NCBI GenBank assembly: GCA_005798905.1
Contig: SYIK01000006.1
Location: 62,001 to 126,000, forward strand
DNA: 64,000 nucleotides
Source of the DNA: Bacteroidota bacterium
Lineage (GTDB): Bacteria; Bacteroidota; Bacteroidia; Chitinophagales; Chitinophagaceae
Direction of reading: 5' to 3'
The position numbers and the translations under genes were made by a program. Positions 1-7,779 of the stretch are shown here, in pieces (position 1 is the first letter of the stretch; every line of letters starts with the position of its first letter). Under the pieces are notes generated by a model, which saw only the letters and a list, made by a program, of their open reading frames with translations, made no database searches and was not told the origin of the DNA.

Positions 1-37
1 TTAAAGAATTTTTATTTTTAATAAATAACAAAAACTG

Positions 38-832
38 ATGTTTGAATTTATAACCAAGCGATCGATTTTTTTTAATATTCTTTCCGGCTTTTTTCTTATG
101 ATTGCTTGTTTGTTTTTGCTGTACACTTTATTGGGGCCAATTACGCGACACGGCAAAATAATTACTGTGCCAAATGTTGTCGGAAAAAATTTTGAGGAAG
201 CGAAAACGATTTTAAGCGGTCAAGGATTTGATGTAGAAATTCAAGATTCAATTTATACAGATACCATAACGAGCAGTGCAGTTTTGAAACAAATGCCCGA
301 AGGTGATGCCATTGTAAAAATTCATCGAAAAGTGTATCTAACAATTAATCGAAATGTGCCCCCACTTATTGAAATGCCGAATTTAATTGGTTTTAGTTTT
401 CGCAATGCAGAAATGCAATTGAAAAATTTGGGATTGCGAGTTGGTGATACTTTGTTTCGGCCGGACTTTGCGAAGAATGCAGTATTGGAACAATTGCAGA
501 ATGGTGTAAAAATTAAACCCGGCGATAAAATTCAACAAGGAAGTATTGTTGTTCTTGTTGTTGGAGATGGATTGGGTGGCGAAGTTTTTAATGTGCCCAA
601 TTTATTAGGTAGAACTTTTAGCGATGCAAAAGTATTTTTAGAGTCGAACGGGTTAAGTTTTTTAGTTGTGTTACCCGATGCTGATGTGAAGGATACTGCT
701 GCTGCATTTATTTACAAACAAAACCCTGTACAAGTTGATGAGGAAGGGAATGCTCGCAAAATTCGTCAGGGGCAAACAATAGACGTTTGGTTAAGTGTAC
801 AGCGACCTCGTATAGATACATTACACTTTTAA
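38..832 (+). CDS. PASTA domain-containing membrane-anchored protein
   Basis: 264 aa. One N-terminal membrane segment (about residues 12-32, FFNILSGFFLMIACLFLLYT) is followed by three PASTA repeats (about 44-105, 110-178, 185-258), recognisable by their starts VPNVVGKNFEEA, MPNLIGFSFRNA and VPNLLGRTFSDA. PASTA domains elsewhere bind peptidoglycan or muropeptides and occur on Ser/Thr kinases and PBPs. Here there is no kinase or transpeptidase domain, so this is a stand-alone inner-membrane protein with PASTA repeats in the periplasm, a form common in Bacteroidota. The rhodanese gene follows after 17 nt and is probably cotranscribed. Family is clear; role in the cell wall is inference. Confidence 0.88.
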   Translation: MFEFITKRSIFFNILSGFFLMIACLFLLYTLLGPITRHGKIITVPNVVGKNFEEAKTILSGQGFDVEIQDSIYTDTITSSAVLKQMPEGDAIVKIHRKVYLTINRNVPPLIEMPNLIGFSFRNAEMQLKNLGLRVGDTLFRPDFAKNAVLEQLQNGVKIKPGDKIQQGSIVVLVVGDGLGGEVFNVPNLLGRTFSDAKVFLESNGLSFLVVLPDADVKDTAAAFIYKQNPVQVDEEGNARKIRQGQTIDVWLSVQRPRIDTLHF

Positions 833-849
833 TAATTGAGATTTTTTTT

Positions 850-1167
850 ATGAAACACATTACGGTTGAAGAATTGAAAATTAAAATGGAAGATGGAATT
901 AAAATGCATTTGCTTGATGTGCGCGAATTGAGCGAATATGAGGAGTTTAATATTGGCGGGATACATATTCCACTTGGAAAAATTCAAAGTTTTCAAATTG
1001 AAGACATCGATGAGTTTAAAGATGATGAAATAATTATACATTGTCGTAGTGGAATTCGAAGTGTTACCGCTGCACTTTTTTTAGAAATGCAAGGGTTTAA
1101 AAATGTAAGTAACCTTTTAGGTGGGTTAGTTGCATGGCAGGAAAAATTTGGAAATACTTTCTCTTAG
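850..1167 (+). CDS. rhodanese-like domain protein
   Basis: 105 aa single rhodanese domain. The ATG at 850 is preferred because the longer in-frame reading would overlap the PASTA gene and add a non-family N-terminus. The active-site loop IIHCRSGIRS places the catalytic cysteine at residue 65; LLDVRE and GGIHIPLG are the family's substrate-loop landmarks. Such small cytoplasmic proteins carry persulfide sulfur for transfer or detoxification. The precise acceptor cannot be told. It ends 6 nt before the convergent TonB receptor gene. Confidence 0.9.
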   Translation: MKHITVEELKIKMEDGIKMHLLDVRELSEYEEFNIGGIHIPLGKIQSFQIEDIDEFKDDEIIIHCRSGIRSVTAALFLEMQGFKNVSNLLGGLVAWQEKFGNTFS

Positions 1168-1173
1168 TTTCTA

Positions 1174-3330
1174 TTAAAATTTCAAGTTGACTCCAATCGA
1201 AAAATTAATTCCTGCCATCGGGTAATAATAATTTTCAGTTGTTAATTTTTGGTTGTATAAATAGCTAAATGTGTAACCATTTGGTTCGTACAATTTGTTG
1301 AAAATATTTGCAGCTAATAAAATTATTTTCGCTTCTTTTAATTTTCCTTTACTTATTGAATAAGTCATTCTCGCATCTTGTGTGTAAAATGCGTTCAACT
1401 TTCTGTTTTCGTTTTGGGTATTATCCAAAAATTGGTTGCTTACATATTTACTTATCAAACTAAATTCTACATCTTTCATCGGAATTAAATTAATCGTAGC
1501 ACCTCCTACAATGTTTGGAGAAAAAGCAATATCAGTTAATGCATAGTTTTTAGTTTGTTGTCCACCGTTATCATAATCATCAATGTATTCCGTAAAATTT
1601 TCTATTTTATTTTTACTGAAAGAAATGTTGGAAGTTGCATTTATCCAAGGTTTGATAACACTTGTTGCCTCCAATTCAATTCCAGTTCTATAACTTATTG
1701 GAATGTTTGTTCTTGTGTAAGCGCCTACATCATTTATTTTTCCGGTTAACACTAATTGATCTTTATAGTTCATAAAATAAGCGGTGGCTTTCCAATAATA
1801 GTTCGATTTTTTATTGGAAATACCGAATTCAAAATCAGTTAATTTTTCTGCTTTTGGTGATTGATTTGAAGTTGCTTCAAAATCTTCGCGGTTGGGTTCT
1901 TTTTGTCCACGACTAATAGAGAAATAGCTAAGCCAATTATTTTTTGAAAATGTTAATCCTGCTTTTGGGTTGAAAAAATTGTATTTGTTTTTTACAATTA
2001 AATCCGGGTTGTTTCTAAATCCATTGATTGTATAATCTACTTTTCTAAATTGAAGGTCATAAAATACAGAAAAGTATTTTCCGATTAAAGATTGCTCTTT
2101 TAAATAAACAGAAAATTCATCTTTTTTTGCATCAAGATTATACCAGCGTGCAGGTAATGACAATCCTTTTTCGGCCCAAATAATTTCTCCAAAATGATTT
2201 CCGGAATAATTATTCCAAGTTCCTCCCATGGTAAATTCGGAAATTTTGCCTTTGTAATTGAATGAAAAAATAGAACCATAAAAATCATTGTCCAACCATA
2301 ATTGTCGTACCATATCGGAATGAGAAATGGATACTCCACCATAAATAGGTGCTTGTAAATTATAAGTAGCATATGCATTGTTCGCTTTGTATTGTTCGTA
2401 AAATCCGGCTCCTTTTACATAAAAAGCTGCTGTGTTGAATTTTAATTTCTTTCCAAAATTGTGATTGAAAAAAAATTGGTAATGGTTTTGCTCGTAGTTG
2501 TCTGTTTCGTTTTCATAAGGGTGACCCGATTTTTCCATTCCTGCATAATTAATTGTACGATTTTTTTTCAAATCAGATTCCGACACACCGTACCAAGCTT
2601 GGTACGTTTTTTCATTTCCTGTAAATAAATTAAATCGCAAAGAAGATTTTGAATTGATATATGCAGTTGAAAAATAAAAAGATTGCAAATCACTTTTAGC
2701 TCTATCAATATATCCATCGCTGTTTATACTAGAAAGTCGTGCATCAACTGTAAAATGGTTTCCGATCAAACCACTGCCGGCTTTAATTGTATTTTTCCAA
2801 GTATTAAAAGTGCCATAACTATTGTTTAATTCTGCATACGGATTTACATGTACAGTATTAGTGCTAATATTTATACTTGCTCCAAAAGAACCTGTTCCGT
2901 TTGAAGAAGTTCCAACTCCTCTTTGCAATTGAATACTACTGATGGAAGATGAAAAATCGGGTAAGTCCACAAAAAAAGTACCTTGACTTTCCGCATCATT
3001 AAATGGAATTCCGTTTAAGGTAACATTAATTCTTGTTGCATCGGTTCCACGAATTCGAATTCCTGTATAGCCAACACCGTTTCCGGCATCGGCGTTAACA
3101 ACAACGGATGGGCTTTGATTTAAAATAAAAGGAAGATCTTGTCCTAAATTTATTTTTGCAATTACTTTTTCAGAAATATTTGTTATAGAAAAAGGCGCAA
3201 GTTCTCCGGCTCGAGTTGCAATAACTTCTACAGATTCAAGCAATAATATACTATCTGTTTTTTTAGAATTTTGTTGACTGTTTGCGAAAATTGAAACCAA
3301 CAATGCAATTGCAGTACAAATGCTTTTCAT
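1174..3330 (-). CDS. TonB-dependent outer membrane receptor, probably for thiamine or a precursor
   Basis: 718 aa outer-membrane beta-barrel. It has a signal peptide (to about residue 18), a plug domain around residues 40-160 (SPSVVVNADAGNGVGYTGIR, RGTDATRINVTLNGIPFND, LQRGVGTSSNGTGSFGASI), then a long barrel ending in an aromatic residue (GVNLKF). There is no N-terminal carboxypeptidase-like domain, so it is not a SusC. A TPP riboswitch lies about 75 nt upstream on the same strand, so the likely substrate is thiamine, its phosphate or a pyrimidine/thiazole precursor, imported with TonB energy. Substrate is inferred from the riboswitch. It stands alone; no inner-membrane thiamine permease gene is adjacent. 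Confidence 0.92.
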   Translation of the reverse strand: MKSICTAIALLVSIFANSQQNSKKTDSILLLESVEVIATRAGELAPFSITNISEKVIAKINLGQDLPFILNQSPSVVVNADAGNGVGYTGIRIRGTDATRINVTLNGIPFNDAESQGTFFVDLPDFSSSISSIQLQRGVGTSSNGTGSFGASINISTNTVHVNPYAELNNSYGTFNTWKNTIKAGSGLIGNHFTVDARLSSINSDGYIDRAKSDLQSFYFSTAYINSKSSLRFNLFTGNEKTYQAWYGVSESDLKKNRTINYAGMEKSGHPYENETDNYEQNHYQFFFNHNFGKKLKFNTAAFYVKGAGFYEQYKANNAYATYNLQAPIYGGVSISHSDMVRQLWLDNDFYGSIFSFNYKGKISEFTMGGTWNNYSGNHFGEIIWAEKGLSLPARWYNLDAKKDEFSVYLKEQSLIGKYFSVFYDLQFRKVDYTINGFRNNPDLIVKNKYNFFNPKAGLTFSKNNWLSYFSISRGQKEPNREDFEATSNQSPKAEKLTDFEFGISNKKSNYYWKATAYFMNYKDQLVLTGKINDVGAYTRTNIPISYRTGIELEATSVIKPWINATSNISFSKNKIENFTEYIDDYDNGGQQTKNYALTDIAFSPNIVGGATINLIPMKDVEFSLISKYVSNQFLDNTQNENRKLNAFYTQDARMTYSISKGKLKEAKIILLAANIFNKLYEPNGYTFSYLYNQKLTTENYYYPMAGINFSIGVNLKF

Positions 3331-3404
3331 TTTATGAAAAATTTAAGAATTAAAAAGTTTGCAGGGAATATTGCGCAGAAAGAGTGCCGAAAGTTAATTA
3401 CTCC

Positions 3405-3480
3405 TTCCCTGCGCAGGCATTACCCTGATCAGGTTATACGGGTTTTTCTCAGTCCCAAAAAATAGGAACACCCCGGGAAC
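3405..3480 (-). promoter_or_regulatory. TPP (THI-box) riboswitch
   Basis: Read on the minus strand the segment carries the THI-box landmarks in order: GGGGTG, then CTGAGA, then ACCCGTATAACCTGATCAGG, then GTAATGCCTGCGCAGGGAA. P1 can form between TTCCC (3479-3475) and GGGAA (3409-3405). It lies about 75 nt upstream of the TonB receptor start, which implies feedback control by thiamine pyrophosphate. Downstream, 3368-3361 (TTCCCTGC) is complementary to the 3' side of the aptamer and is a candidate switching strand. Confidence 0.96.
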
Positions 3481-3554
3481 GCTGAATAGCAAAACGAAAG
3501 TAAGAATTATCCATTTAATAATATTACCTTTCCCATTCAAACAAAATTTATTTT

Positions 3555-4259
3555 ATGAAAAAATTATTTTTTGTATTCCAATTTCTATTTCTTTTTTGCT
3601 TTTTTTCTGAAGCACAATCTAAAAAAATCGCATTAAAACATGTAAATGCAATAAACATTTCAAGCAGTTTCGAACTTTTTATAAAGCAAGGCGATGCGGA
3701 ATCCATTGAAGTAAGTGCTTCTAATGAAGAATATTTAGATAAGATAAATGTAACTATAGAAAATGGCGAAGTAATTATTCGCTACGATAATCAAAAATCT
3801 TTTTGGTTGGGTTGGAATTCAGATCGACTTAATTTAAAAGCAGTTGTAACTCTAAAAAATTTAGAAAAATTAACAACGAGTGGTGCTTGTAATACCTATT
3901 TTGAAGAGGGAATAAATGTTGAAAACCTATCAATCAATGTTTCAGGTGCAAGTGATGTTAAAGGAAATCTAACTGTAAAAAATCTGAATGTTGAAATGAG
4001 TGGAGCTTCCGATGTTTTACTTTCCGGTTCGGTTTCAAATTTAAAAGTCAATGTAAGTGGCGCTAGTGATTTTAAAGGGTATAATCTTAATGCAGATTAT
4101 TGCAATTCAAAATTATCAGGGGCTGCATCGGCTAAAATAAGCGTAAATAAAGAATTAACAGCAAATGCAAGTGGGGCAAGCAGTGTGAAATATATTGGAA
4201 GTGGAATAATTAGAGATATTAAAATGAGTGGTGCAAGTTCAATTTCCCGAAAAAGTTAA
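3555..4259 (+). CDS. secreted DUF2807 (head GIN domain) protein
   Basis: 234 aa with a signal peptide (FFVFQFLFLFCFFSEAQ). The mature part is a DUF2807 repeat protein: SGA/SGAS motifs recur at intervals (TSGAC, VSGASDVKG, MSGASDVLL, VSGASDFKG, LSGAASAK, ASGASSVKY, MSGASSIS), consistent with a parallel beta-helix. The family is abundant in Bacteroidota and has been called putative autotransporter adhesin head, but no autotransporter barrel is present here. Biological role unknown. Followed at once by a bidirectional terminator. Confidence 0.88.
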   Translation: MKKLFFVFQFLFLFCFFSEAQSKKIALKHVNAINISSSFELFIKQGDAESIEVSASNEEYLDKINVTIENGEVIIRYDNQKSFWLGWNSDRLNLKAVVTLKNLEKLTTSGACNTYFEEGINVENLSINVSGASDVKGNLTVKNLNVEMSGASDVLLSGSVSNLKVNVSGASDFKGYNLNADYCNSKLSGAASAKISVNKELTANASGASSVKYIGSGIIRDIKMSGASSISRKS

Positions 4260-4271
4260 TTCTAATGAAAT

Positions 4272-4299
4272 AAAAAAGGTTCCAAATGGAACCTTTTTT
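4272..4299. terminator. bidirectional intrinsic terminator
   Basis: A perfect hairpin, AAAAAAGGTTCC - AAAT - GGAACCTTTTTT, has an A tract on one side and a T tract on the other. It can stop both the rightward DUF2807 gene and the leftward initiator tRNA gene. Confidence 0.92.
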
Positions 4300-4372
4300 G
4301 TTGCGAAGGGGAGGTTCGAACTCCCGACCTTCGTGTTATGAGCCCGACGAGCTACCGCTGCTCTACTTCGCG
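4300..4372 (-). tRNA. initiator tRNA-Met (CAT)
   Basis: The minus strand folds as a tRNA with anticodon CAT in loop CTCATAA. Initiator hallmarks are an unpaired C1-A72 at the top of the acceptor stem and an A11-U24 pair in the D stem. T arm is GGGAG/TTCGAAC/CTCCC. The encoded 3' end does not carry CCA, so a CCA-adding enzyme is needed (one is encoded at 46073). The anticodon stem reads TCGGG/CACGA, which leaves a G30-A40 mismatch in the middle of the three G:C pairs usual for initiators. Confidence 0.93.
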
Positions 4373-4382
4373 ATTTGGTCGG

Positions 4383-4413
4383 CAAAGATAACTGCAATGC
4401 TTTACCTTTCCAA
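4383..4413 (-). promoter_or_regulatory. promoter of initiator tRNA
   Basis: On the minus strand TATCTTTG (4390-4383) matches the Bacteroidota -7 consensus TAnnTTTG and is preceded, 20 nt away, by TTG (4413-4411) as a -33 element. The predicted start is a few nt before the tRNA 5' end. Confidence 0.7.
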
Positions 4414-4427
4414 GAAATTTTATCAGT

Positions 4428-4435
4428 TACCTTTG
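4428..4435 (+). promoter_or_regulatory. -7 element of era promoter
   Basis: TACCTTTG matches TAnnTTTG and ends 11 nt before the era ATG. It is divergent from the tRNA promoter within the same 75 nt gap. I see no clear -33 TTG at the standard distance. Confidence 0.55.
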
Positions 4436-4446
4436 CGACAATTATT

Positions 4447-5316
4447 ATGAAAGTTGGATTTGTAAATATTTTTGGGAAACCCAATGCTGGTAAAAGTACA
4501 TTGCTCAATGCGTTGATGGGTGAAAAACTGGCAATTGTATCTCACAAAGTACAAACTACGCGACATCGAATAAAAGGAATTCTTTCAGAAAAAGAATATC
4601 AAATCGTTTTTTCGGATACTCCGGGAATCATTGAACCCAAATACAAATTGCACGAAAAAATGTTGCAAGCTGTTCATAGTTCGTTAGAAGATGCAGATCT
4701 TGGTTTGCTTTTGGTAGATGTAAACGAAAACTGGGATGAATGCGATGCAATTTTTAGCGCATTAAAACTAAAGAAATCAGCTATAATTGTTATCAATAAA
4801 ATTGATGCGGCAAGTGAAGCTAAAATAAAAGAAGCGGTTGGTTTTTTTACTTCCAAATCTTATGTTAAAAAAGTAGTTACTATTTCTGCAAGAAGTGGAA
4901 TTAATAAAAAGCGATTCATAAATGTATTGTTGAAATTTTTGCCCGAAGGTGAACCATTCTATAATACAGAAGATATTAGCGATTTGCCAACCAAGTTTTT
5001 TACAGCCGAGTTGATTCGAGAAAAAATATACGAATTATTGCAAGATGAAATTCCTTATCAAACAACGGTGATGGTAAATGTGTTTGCAGAAAAGGCAAGT
5101 TTGATAAAAATTACGGCAGATATTATTGTACAAAGGGAATCACAAAAAGCAATTTTACTTGGAGAAAAAGGAAGCATGATAAAAAAAATTGGAACCGAAT
5201 CGCGCAAATCGATTGAAGGTTTTTTAGAACAAAAAGTGTTTTTGGAACTTTTTGTAAAAGTTCGACCGAAGTGGCGAGATAATGAACAATTCTTAAAAGA
5301 ATATGGCTATCATTAA
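4447..5316 (+). CDS. era: GTPase Era
   Basis: 289 aa, family length. G1 P-loop GKPNAGKST (residues 10-18), switch/G3 DTPGI, G4 NKID, then a C-terminal KH domain with GEKGSMIKKIG. Era binds the 3' end of 16S rRNA and chaperones 30S assembly. The ATG at 4447 is chosen because the family starts only a few residues before the P-loop, and further upstream lies the tRNA promoter region. The next gene overlaps its last 14 nt. Confidence 0.98.
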   Translation: MKVGFVNIFGKPNAGKSTLLNALMGEKLAIVSHKVQTTRHRIKGILSEKEYQIVFSDTPGIIEPKYKLHEKMLQAVHSSLEDADLGLLLVDVNENWDECDAIFSALKLKKSAIIVINKIDAASEAKIKEAVGFFTSKSYVKKVVTISARSGINKKRFINVLLKFLPEGEPFYNTEDISDLPTKFFTAELIREKIYELLQDEIPYQTTVMVNVFAEKASLIKITADIIVQRESQKAILLGEKGSMIKKIGTESRKSIEGFLEQKVFLELFVKVRPKWRDNEQFLKEYGYH

Positions 5317-6067
5317 TAAACAAAAAAATATAGGTTATGAAATTTATTTATTAGCAACAGTAATTTTCTTTTTTCAACTCACTGCGCAAGGGCAAGTGGT
5401 ATTGGAACATGGATCTGGTACGCAAACAAGTGATGGAGCGTTGATTGTTTATGGGGCAAATAATTTTAATTATTCAATACCATATGAAAAAATAAAAGGC
5501 AGTCCGTTTTGGCAAAATCAATGGAATACTGCAGTTTTTTATAATTGGCGCGATTCGATTATTGGTAATTACAAGTCCAAATTAAATTTTGTAACACAAG
5601 AAATATATTACATCGATAAAAACGGAAAGGAGCAAGTTGTATTACAAGGGTTGGTTGATAAAGTTATTTTTTTTAAAAATGAAGATGAATCACAAGTAAT
5701 ATCCGTATTTAAAAATGATATCGGTGAAGTAAAGAAAAAAGCGGCTTGCAAACATTGTTTTGTACAAGAAATGAATTCGGGAGATGTAAAATTGATGAAA
5801 AGTACTTCTCGTGTTTTAAAAATAGGAGATTCACTTTTTGGCACGCAAAAACGTTATTATTTTGCCGACGAATTTGAATATTTTTTGCAGGTTCATGATA
5901 GAATCTATCGAGTAAAAAAATTAGATAAAGAATCTATACTTTCTCTATTGCCCACTGCTTCGTCATACGAAGCCTGGATAAGGGAAAAACAACTTCGGTT
6001 TAAAAAAGAAAGTGATTTTATGGTATTTATTGATCATTACAATGCAACAAGAAGAAAAGAAGATTAA
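5303..6067 (+). CDS. secreted hypothetical protein
   Basis: 254 aa, unrecognised family. Hydrophobic N-terminal segment (IYLLATVIFFFQLTAQGQ) looks like a Sec signal peptide ending near residue 30. The rest is soluble, mixed alpha/beta, with one Cys pair (ACKHC). It overlaps era by 14 nt and precedes der by 31 nt, so it is probably cotranscribed with the two GTPases. No function proposed. The start could be slightly downstream, at a non-ATG codon. Confidence 0.75.
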   Translation: MAIINKQKNIGYEIYLLATVIFFFQLTAQGQVVLEHGSGTQTSDGALIVYGANNFNYSIPYEKIKGSPFWQNQWNTAVFYNWRDSIIGNYKSKLNFVTQEIYYIDKNGKEQVVLQGLVDKVIFFKNEDESQVISVFKNDIGEVKKKAACKHCFVQEMNSGDVKLMKSTSRVLKIGDSLFGTQKRYYFADEFEYFLQVHDRIYRVKKLDKESILSLLPTASSYEAWIREKQLRFKKESDFMVFIDHYNATRRKED

Positions 6068-6098
6068 GCTTTATTTAGAAAATTATTAAATTAAAAAA

Positions 6099-7412
6099 AT
6101 GGGATTTACAGTAGCCATAATTGGCAGACCAAATGTGGGCAAAAGCACACTCTTTAATAGATTATTGGAGCAACGAAAAGCTATTGTGGATGATATAAGT
6201 GGAGTTACTCGCGATCGGCAATACGGAATTGTAGAATGGAATGGAAAAAATTTTAATGTGATTGACACTGGTGGTTTTGTTCCCAAAAGCGACGATATTT
6301 TCGAAAGAGAAATTAGAAAACAAGTACACATTGCTGTGGACGAAGCCAACGCAATTATTTTTATGGTAGATGCTGCAACCGGAATCACTCATTTGGATGA
6401 TGCGATGGCGGATATTTTGAGAAGAAGCTCAAAGCCGATTTTTTTAGTTGTAAATAAAGTAGACAATAACGATAGAATGTTAGCTGCTTCAGAATTTTAT
6501 TCGCTTGGTTTTGAACATGTACATAATATTGCAGCAATAAGCGGAAGTGGAACTGGAGATTTGTTGGATGTTATTTGTGAATTGATTCCCGAAGAAAATA
6601 GTGATAAAGAAAAAACAGAAAATTCATTACCAAAATTTGCAATTATTGGGCAACCAAATGTGGGCAAATCTTCTTTGTTAAATTCATTGATTGGACAAGA
6701 GAGAACTATTGTTAGCGACATTGCCGGCACTACGCGTGATACGATTCACACCCATTATAATATGTATCAAAAAGAGTTTGTATTAATTGATACAGCCGGT
6801 ATTCGCAAAAAAACAAAGGTGCATGAAGATCTTGAGTTTTATTCGGTGATTCGTGCAATCAAAGCATTGGATGAAGCCGATGTTTGCTTGATAATGTTGG
6901 ATGCAGAAAAAGGAATTGCTGCACAGGATATTAATATTTTTAGTTTGGCTGCAAGAAAAGGAAAAGGAATTGTAGTGTTGGTAAATAAATGGGATTTGGT
7001 AGAAAAAGAAACCAATACTGCTAGAGATTACGAAGCAACTTTAAAAAAACGCTTTGCTCCATTTACGGATGTTCCTGTATTATTTATTTCTGCGAAAGAA
7101 AAAACAAGAATTTTTAAAGCAATTGAAATAGGTTTGGAAGTTTTTGAAAGCAGGCAAAGAAAAATTCCAACTCGAGAACTAAATGATGTAATGTTAAAGG
7201 CGGTTGAATCGTACCATCCGCCAGTTGTACGCGGTAAATCAGTTAAAATTAAGTTCATTACACAATTGCCAACTTATGTTCCATCGTTTGCATTTTTCTG
7301 CAATTTTCCCGACGATGTAAAAACGCCTTATAAAAATTATCTAGAAAATCAGCTTCGTCAGAACTTTAATTTTAGTGGAGTTCCGATACGCGTTTTTTTT
7401 AGAAAAAAGTGA
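6099..7412 (+). CDS. der: ribosome biogenesis GTPase Der (EngA)
   Basis: 437 aa with two tandem Era-like GTPase domains. First P-loop GRPNVGKS is at residues 9-16, G3 DTGG, G4 NKVD. Second P-loop GQPNVGKS is near residue 183, G3 DTAGI, G4 NKWD. The C-terminal KH-like domain contains the typical VRGKSVKIKFITQ. Der acts in 50S subunit maturation. Its placement close to era suggests a small ribosome-assembly cluster. Confidence 0.98.
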   Translation: MGFTVAIIGRPNVGKSTLFNRLLEQRKAIVDDISGVTRDRQYGIVEWNGKNFNVIDTGGFVPKSDDIFEREIRKQVHIAVDEANAIIFMVDAATGITHLDDAMADILRRSSKPIFLVVNKVDNNDRMLAASEFYSLGFEHVHNIAAISGSGTGDLLDVICELIPEENSDKEKTENSLPKFAIIGQPNVGKSSLLNSLIGQERTIVSDIAGTTRDTIHTHYNMYQKEFVLIDTAGIRKKTKVHEDLEFYSVIRAIKALDEADVCLIMLDAEKGIAAQDINIFSLAARKGKGIVVLVNKWDLVEKETNTARDYEATLKKRFAPFTDVPVLFISAKEKTRIFKAIEIGLEVFESRQRKIPTRELNDVMLKAVESYHPPVVRGKSVKIKFITQLPTYVPSFAFFCNFPDDVKTPYKNYLENQLRQNFNFSGVPIRVFFRKK

Positions 7413-7457
7413 AAAAGATAATTTCCTGTAGTATTAATTAAAAAAAGTGTTCAAATT

Positions 7458-7487
7458 TTGGAAAATATTTTGAAAAACCTATATTTG
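7458..7487 (+). promoter_or_regulatory. promoter of small lipoprotein gene
   Basis: TTG (7458-7460), a 19-nt spacer, then TATATTTG (7480-7487): a consensus Bacteroidota -33/-7 promoter. Start codon lies 40 nt downstream of the -7 element. Confidence 0.82.
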
Positions 7488-7527
7488 CGCAGTATTTCAA
7501 TAATTTAACAAAAAAAAACAAAGTACA

Positions 7528-7707
7528 ATGAAAAAAATGTTTGCACTTTTTGCTGTTGCAGCTGTAATGACTGCTTGCAATAACAGCGCTGAAGAAACTC
7601 CTGCTGTTGACACTACTGCTGCTGCTCCTGTTGAAGCTCCAGCTGCTGCTGATACAACTGCTGCACCTGCTGCTGAAGCTGCTGCACCTGCTGCTGAAGT
7701 GAAGTAA
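7528..7707 (+). CDS. small Ala/Pro/Thr-rich lipoprotein
   Basis: 59 aa. Signal peptide MKKMFALFAVAAVMTAC ends in a lipobox with Cys17; after it comes NNSAEE, then low-complexity sequence of Ala, Pro, Thr, Glu and Asp. About half the residues are Ala, mostly GCT codons, a strong codon bias suggesting high expression. It has its own near-perfect promoter and a strong terminator, so it is monocistronic. It resembles the abundant short lipoproteins of Bacteroidota in general form only; function unknown, possibly a spacer-like envelope protein. Confidence 0.87.
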   Translation: MKKMFALFAVAAVMTACNNSAEETPAVDTTAAAPVEAPAAADTTAAPAAEAAAPAAEVK

Positions 7708-7745
7708 TTATTGTTGTTTTACAATATACTTCTTGCAAGAAGATT

Positions 7746-7779
7746 TCCTCTCGTCTCAGACGGGAGGATTTTTCTTTTT
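7746..7779 (+). terminator. intrinsic terminator of small lipoprotein gene
   Basis: Ten-pair stem TCCTCTCGTC / GACGGGAGGA with loop TCA and one G-T pair, then a T-rich tail. Confidence 0.9.

Noticed and set aside
4300-4372. Elongator tRNA-Met or tRNA-Ile (CAU)
   Set aside because: C1-A72 and A11-U24 mark the initiator; an Ile-CAU tRNA would lack both.
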